Source of the DNA: Deroplatys truncata
Taxonomy: Eukaryota > Arthropoda > Insecta > Mantodea > Mantidae
Assembly: GCA_030765065.1 (NCBI GenBank)
Contig: CM060979.1
Coordinates: forward strand, 21,419,001 to 21,483,000
Reading direction: 5' to 3'
DNA: 64,000 nt
Made by a program: the position numbers and the translations under genes. A model generated the notes under the pieces. That model saw only the letters and a program-made list of their open reading frames with translations. It was not told the DNA's origin and did not search any database. Below, piece by piece: positions 59,419-64,000 of this stretch (within the stretch, counting starts at the first letter, position 1; each line of letters starts with the position of its first letter).

Positions 59419-62400
59419 ACTGAAATACAATAGAGTACTGCAGTTTCTGCAAGACTTCTTATACTTCATCACTGATTCATTAACAAATTGTGTTACTCAT
59501 TTCACCCATATTATTTTTATGAACTAACTTTCAGAATGATGTGGAATCAATGGCTTCTTTCTGCCCAGTTGTTGAAGAAGAAAAAAAAGCTCTTTAAAAT
59601 GGTATACAAAAATACTGCATCTCTGTGATATGAAAGCATGAAGTGATGTAACGTAATTAGAGTTAAAGATGGATTTCTTTCTAAAATCAATGTTCATCAA
59701 GCAGTTTCCTGGATAAGGTTCAAATTTATTGTTATGTTCTTTATTTCTTTTTTCTTCTTCTTTATCTTAGTATTGAATTATTATGAGAATACTGCATTAT
59801 TGTACTTTGTGTATTAATGTTCATAAATACTTAAAGGCATTAGTTTACTTGAAAGAAGCTTGTGAAGTAGAGAATAATTAAAAACTTAGATATCAAGGTA
59901 CTTGTTTCACTTACTCTTGTTAAACACTTATGTTTATTGATGTGTTATAAAATACAAAGCTATCCTTTTTAATGTATTTGAGACAAACGCACAAATAAAT
60001 CTTGTTATAATCTTCTCAAACAAGAACGATTCTCTTATAAACATATGGGAGGAGAGATAGAGACAGTGAGACGGAACACTCTTAGATGCTGATTGGTGGG
60101 GGCAAGCTCATGGGTGTTTTCTTTCATTTGTTTTTACACAATAACCGCCTCTAAGAAGTACAGCACTGTAAGTAGTTTTCTAATAATTGCTCAGCGATAA
60201 TTATTTTCAGGGAGAGAAAAATCTACAAATGTTTAGATTCATTTCTCTGTATCCTGCACATTCATCACAGATGTGTACTAGGCTCGTGAATTCTCAAAGG
60301 AATGTTTACAGCAAGAATATACATAAGCATAGAGACATAGATTAAACCGAAGACAGGCACAATTATGCACTATTAACTCGTTATTGTTAAATAATACACA
60401 GTCTAACTGTGTGTTACTAATGAAACAGAAGTTGTACTCTTATACCATATGGCCCTCTTGGAACAAAGTATGTCTCGAGAGGAGTACTCATTCAGATGTT
60501 ATTGACACCACTAAGGCAAACCTGAAGAAGTGGCAAGAAGCAAATGTTGTTTTGCGATGCTTAAGAAAGAAACCCCAAAACATAACCTTATACTACTACA
60601 TGATAATATTTATTCTGTAACACATAGATTTAATAAGTTACTGCAATGTCTTACTTGACTTATTATCAAGTTAGCGCTGCTATGCTAGTGTTGCAAAACT
60701 TATGTGCATACATGTACATCAAACACGTGGCAGGTTGAGTCTTCTCCCCCTTGTTGTTTACGACAGGATCATTCTTGTCTGAGATAGCAGTAAATACAAC
60801 CTCAGTTTGTGATGAACACTGCATCTTAGATAAGGAAAAGGAAGAAAGAAAACTGCACGCTTTTAAAAACCGAATAACTCTTCATTGTAAAAAAATAAGG
60901 AAAAGTTATCATATTATGCTTTGGTAATGAATGTATGGTACACATAAGTGTTTATATACAAAACACCTTTCACATCACATTACATTTATAATCACTAGAC
61001 TACATGCTTACACATTAAAACCTTACAAACTCCTCCATTTGTGCTAATATCTTGATGTACAGTCTGTGAATTGTTTATGCTATTGCTTTTGTGTATTTTA
61101 GAAGTCTAAAATATACAACAAATTGATTTTTTTAAAATCAATATACTCTTTCCTTGTATTCTTCTATATTAAAACTGATGTTAAATAAAAATGAAGCAGT
61201 TTTCTGCTAGTTTATATTATGAAAACACCTTATCTATAATATCATTCACTTCATTATCACATTACTTCTTGATTTAAGGATTAATATAAAAGAAATTATA
61301 TAGTGAGTGCTCTTTGGTCTCTGGCAACTGCCCCATCACCCCTTTAAAATGCTTATGGAATTAATATAAATGAGAACTTTTGAAAGTATTTTTCATAATG
61401 GGATCCTGAATAGTGTTCAAAACCAGTGTCCCAGAATCAAGTAGGAGCTCATAAACATTATGTCTATATTGAAAGAGGTTGTTTTTAAAAATTGCACAGA
61501 CTTCACAATGGCTATGAATGCATGTGCTAAATATCTATTATAGCCTTTAAAATAAAAATGAAAAAAAATTGGCATTTGCCATTCCTCAAAATATTGCACT
61601 GATGTAATTGAATGAGTTTGTATACAACAACTGTTAAATTATTTAAACTCTTAAATAATGTGTCCACTGTCAGGGAAGGGTAGGTTATTTAACCTTTTAT
61701 AAATGCTGATATTATTCTACTAAATCAAATATTAGCAGAAAAGAAAGGATTCTGCACCTGGTCACAGCCAAAAATGAAGGTAGTTGTTGGTTTATCCTTT
61801 CATTTAAACACAAATGGTGCAAAATGTTGTTTCAGTAAATCTCTTATATCATTCCTATTTGCAGGATTGTTTCATGTTTCTTTTTTTTAGCTTTCATTGT
61901 TGCATTTCACAATTTTATAGGTGTTTTAAAGATTTTCTCTAGAAGCTTTCAAAACAAATTTATGATTTCAGAAACTTATTAACTTATATTATGATATTTT
62001 GTTCATGGAGGAATTATTAGTCCAAATGAATCAAATTTTATGACTAATTAAGTTGAAAGAAACTGTGAACATACTTACTTTCTTTTCCTCAATCACAACA
62101 TGACAGTAGCACTATTGTGATTAGTTCCTCTGACTTACACTCTCTGTGGACAGTCTACACTAAAATATGTTAGAACAAATATGCTTATATAAAAATGTCA
62201 ACGTAAGGAGCACTAAGTGCTTAGTGTCCATTGCAACAACAACACTAACAGCCTGGCAGGACTAGAAGATAACCAGGAATAACTCACAACCATGACCACA
62301 GAAAATGTCTTCTCTGAGTCACTCTATGCCCAAGGGACATCCCTGAAATAATTCTTGGATTTAACTGCTTGACTAACAACAAACAGGAATGCTATCTGCT

Positions 62401-62499
62401 TTATTGCTACTATTTACACTTGAAATATTTAGAGCTAGCTTTGTTTAAGTTGAGGGTTACTATATGTTGATTTTCCAGTAACTTCTAAGGTCTCGTGTT
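59419..62499. other. Intergenic, no gene seen
   Basis: AT-rich. One 78-codon frame at 60384-60620 has no recognised motif. No repeats with defined ends were identified. Confidence 0.4.
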
Positions 62500-63174
62500 T
62501 GGGTTGCCAGATTCTCAAATTGAAAATAGGAACACACTTATTGTTGGTGTACAGTACTGAAAAATTAAAGCAGGTGATTACAGATAGTAGGGTCCCATGC
62601 AGGATTATATTTTTATAATTGAAGCCAAAATAAAGTCTAATACTTGTAGGAAACTTGTACTACATAACCTTTACAGAATATATTATTTGCCATTTACACA
62701 CACATTTACACACATAAATTGAAACTGATCAATTTTACATATTTATTGTTATTTCTAGCTATATCCTTAACAAAGCATTATTGCAAACAACCATATAAAA
62801 TTCTCTGCATGATTTATTGTAATTGAAATACACCAATAACTCATTTTTAAGCCTATTGAACTCCTGGATTCAACCAAAAGTAAAAGCAGAAAAGCATTTG
62901 TGTCAAATCACCTATAGTTAAGGTTGATATCTGAGGTCAGGATAACTAATGAAGAACCATGCATAAAAATAATGTATTTGATGAGCTGATATGCAGTATT
63001 GCCAACTACTTTTTGTTAACATGAAAATAGACGTTTATTGTGTACCATACATCATCTCCATGCAGGGTACATTATTAACTGAAACAGCAAAAACAAGGAA
63101 CATTTTCTCTACAGTATATTATATCATACTGTTCCTTATATATATATATATAAAAGGTACGTCTGGCAACCCTA
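62500..63174. mobile_element. GGGTTGCC-ended element, copy 2 (675 bp)
   Basis: Left end TGGGTTGCCAGATTC and right end GTCTGGCAACCCTA are inverted over 11-12 bp. Flanking 8-mers CTCGTGTT and CATGTGTT agree at 6 of 8, so an 8-bp duplication is possible. No coding capacity. Shares ends with the element at 23792-25200. Confidence 0.55.
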
Positions 63175-63563
63175 CATGTGTTTTAACTTTATTTTTGGTA
63201 CCTTTACAGCCACAACAGTTAGCAGATAGTCTGTTGTGATTAGAAGTCAAGTTGTGGTAACAAATCCTAATTCAATGCAACTTCAGTTCAACTCTTGGAA
63301 ATCTTTCTTTGATCTTTACGGATTTTAGAATTTATATAGACCTAATCAAAATGAGATCAAACACACCTATGAAACTTTAAAAATAAAGGTATTCATTAGA
63401 TATATTTTTGCTTTTAAACACTGAAACTGTTTCCTGTACTGATACCTACAGTTGAAATCTTAAATCAAAGGTTATTTTAAGGATGTCTTGGGCCCACTGC
63501 CTACAGCTTGTATTAAACTGAACACAACATGAGAAATGTGTTAGATTCAATGCTGCACTCAAG
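63175..63563. other. Downstream flank of the LRRC20-like gene
   Basis: AT-rich; may contain 3' UTR if the overlapping poly(A) signal at 63564-63569 is not used. No other feature. Confidence 0.4.
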
Positions 63564-63569
63564 TTTATT
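63564..63569 (-). terminator. Poly(A) signal overlapping the LRRC20-like stop codon (candidate)
   Basis: On the - strand the stop TAA runs straight into TAATAAA, so an AATAAA hexamer overlaps the stop by two bases. If used, the 3' UTR would be only about 20-30 nt. Another AATAAA lies near 63187-63192, inside the end of a transposon-like element. Confidence 0.35.
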
Positions 63570-63731
63570 ACACAGTTAGATCTTCCCAGTCTTCCTTTTC
63601 CCTTGGAGTGAGGTGTATCCTTAATCTCGTGATAGCCTGAAGAGCATCGTGACACCTCGGACTCAGGGGATTTTCTCTGAGATCAACCTCCTGTATCGCT
63701 GGTGCTTCCTCTAACCGTTCAACTTCCACAT
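63568..63731 (-). CDS. LRRC20-like leucine-rich-repeat protein, last coding exon (partial gene)
   Basis: A CTACTCAG acceptor precedes this exon on the - strand, and the first two bases complete a split codon that reads Asp if the previous exon ends in G. The product continues VEVERLEEAPAIQEVDL, then RENPLSP, and ends EKEDWEDLTV at a TAA (63568-63570). The pattern D-V-x-V-E-x-L-x-x-x-P-A-(L/I)-x-x-(I/V)-(N/D)-L-R-x-N-P-L matches the last leucine-rich repeat and C-terminal tail of animal LRRC20, a small cytosolic LRR protein of poorly known role. Residues that shape the LRR turn (L, N, L) are in place. Only the C-terminal 53 residues are visible; the remaining exons lie beyond position 64000. 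Another small LRR protein is possible. Confidence 0.7.
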
Positions 63732-64000
63732 CTGAGTAGCAAAGTAAATTCAAATTTATCAATTATAATACAATTAGAAACATACATTACTTTTAATGCA
63801 TAACTAAGGGTAGAATTAGCAATGGATGTTATAAGATTTTTTTTAATGAGGTGGAAAGTACACTTATACCAAATACTATACCAACAAATATTTTGACTTA
63901 ATGGTTCACTTTTGGGATGAAAAGACTAGCAGGTATCAGAGTCTGTGTGGGAGGGGGGATCTTAGGTTGAAAGATACTATTGTGCATACAAATGAATATT
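63732..64000 (-). other. Intron of the LRRC20-like gene
   Basis: AT-rich sequence upstream (on the - strand) of the last coding exon. No further exon is visible before the window edge. Confidence 0.55.

Noticed and set aside
62991-63239. 82-codon hydrophobic frame in the GGGTTGCC element
   Set aside because: Spans the element boundary and a (TA)n tract; no recognised motif; best explained as a chance frame.

Overview
The window looks like a piece of a large, repeat-rich, AT-rich insect genome. The clearest gene is the 3' end of the ecdysone-response ETS factor E74 (Eip74EF), on the + strand. Its coding segments are 10244-10513, 11897-12089 and 14344-14452, followed by an AU-rich 3' UTR of about 2.9 kb. 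A second gene enters from the right edge on the - strand. Only its last coding exon (63568-63731) is visible, and it resembles the C-terminus of the leucine-rich-repeat protein LRRC20. The repeat content (tRNA-derived SINEs, jockey/CR1-like LINEs, an R2-clade element, mariner elements) fits an insect with a large genome. A polyneopteran such as a cockroach or termite is my guess, not something the sequence proves.

Layout: 1-10243 is upstream intron of E74 (or its 5' flank), with SINEs and three copies of a ~0.8-1.0 kb repeat I call family U. 10244-17320 holds the last three E74 coding exons and the 3' UTR. Two SINEs, one R repeat and one U copy lie in the two introns. From 17320 to 63567 I find no intact host gene. 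This part is a graveyard of nested transposons: U copies with a LINE inserted into one (18285-19720), a foldback MITE (20131-20316), an element with GGGTTGCC ends (23792-25200), a full-length but broken mariner (27277-28540), a U cluster (29518-31075), a LINE tail (31245-32030) and a SINE (32078-32335). Two tandem U copies follow (32578-33846), then an R2-clade retroelement between ~740-bp inverted arms (34477-38541), a collapsed second Tc1/mariner-type element (39544-40333), more U copies (46070-47415, 48373-50490, 54471-55777), an unnamed TIR element with subterminal repeats (48444-49413), a decayed ORF ending in a long (TAA)n tail (55917-56960), an hAT-like MITE (58416-59418) and a second GGGTTGCC element (62500-63174).

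The host genes show no sign of working together; they are simply neighbours. The most interesting structure is the R2-like retroelement enclosed by long inverted arms. The arms differ from each other at roughly a quarter to a third of positions, yet share one perfectly identical 39-bp block. Second is family U, with about 18 full or partial copies in 64 kb. One copy starts only 22 bp after an E74 splice donor and another ends about 65 bp before an E74 acceptor. All coordinates, splice sites and family assignments come from reading the sequence by eye; no searches were run.
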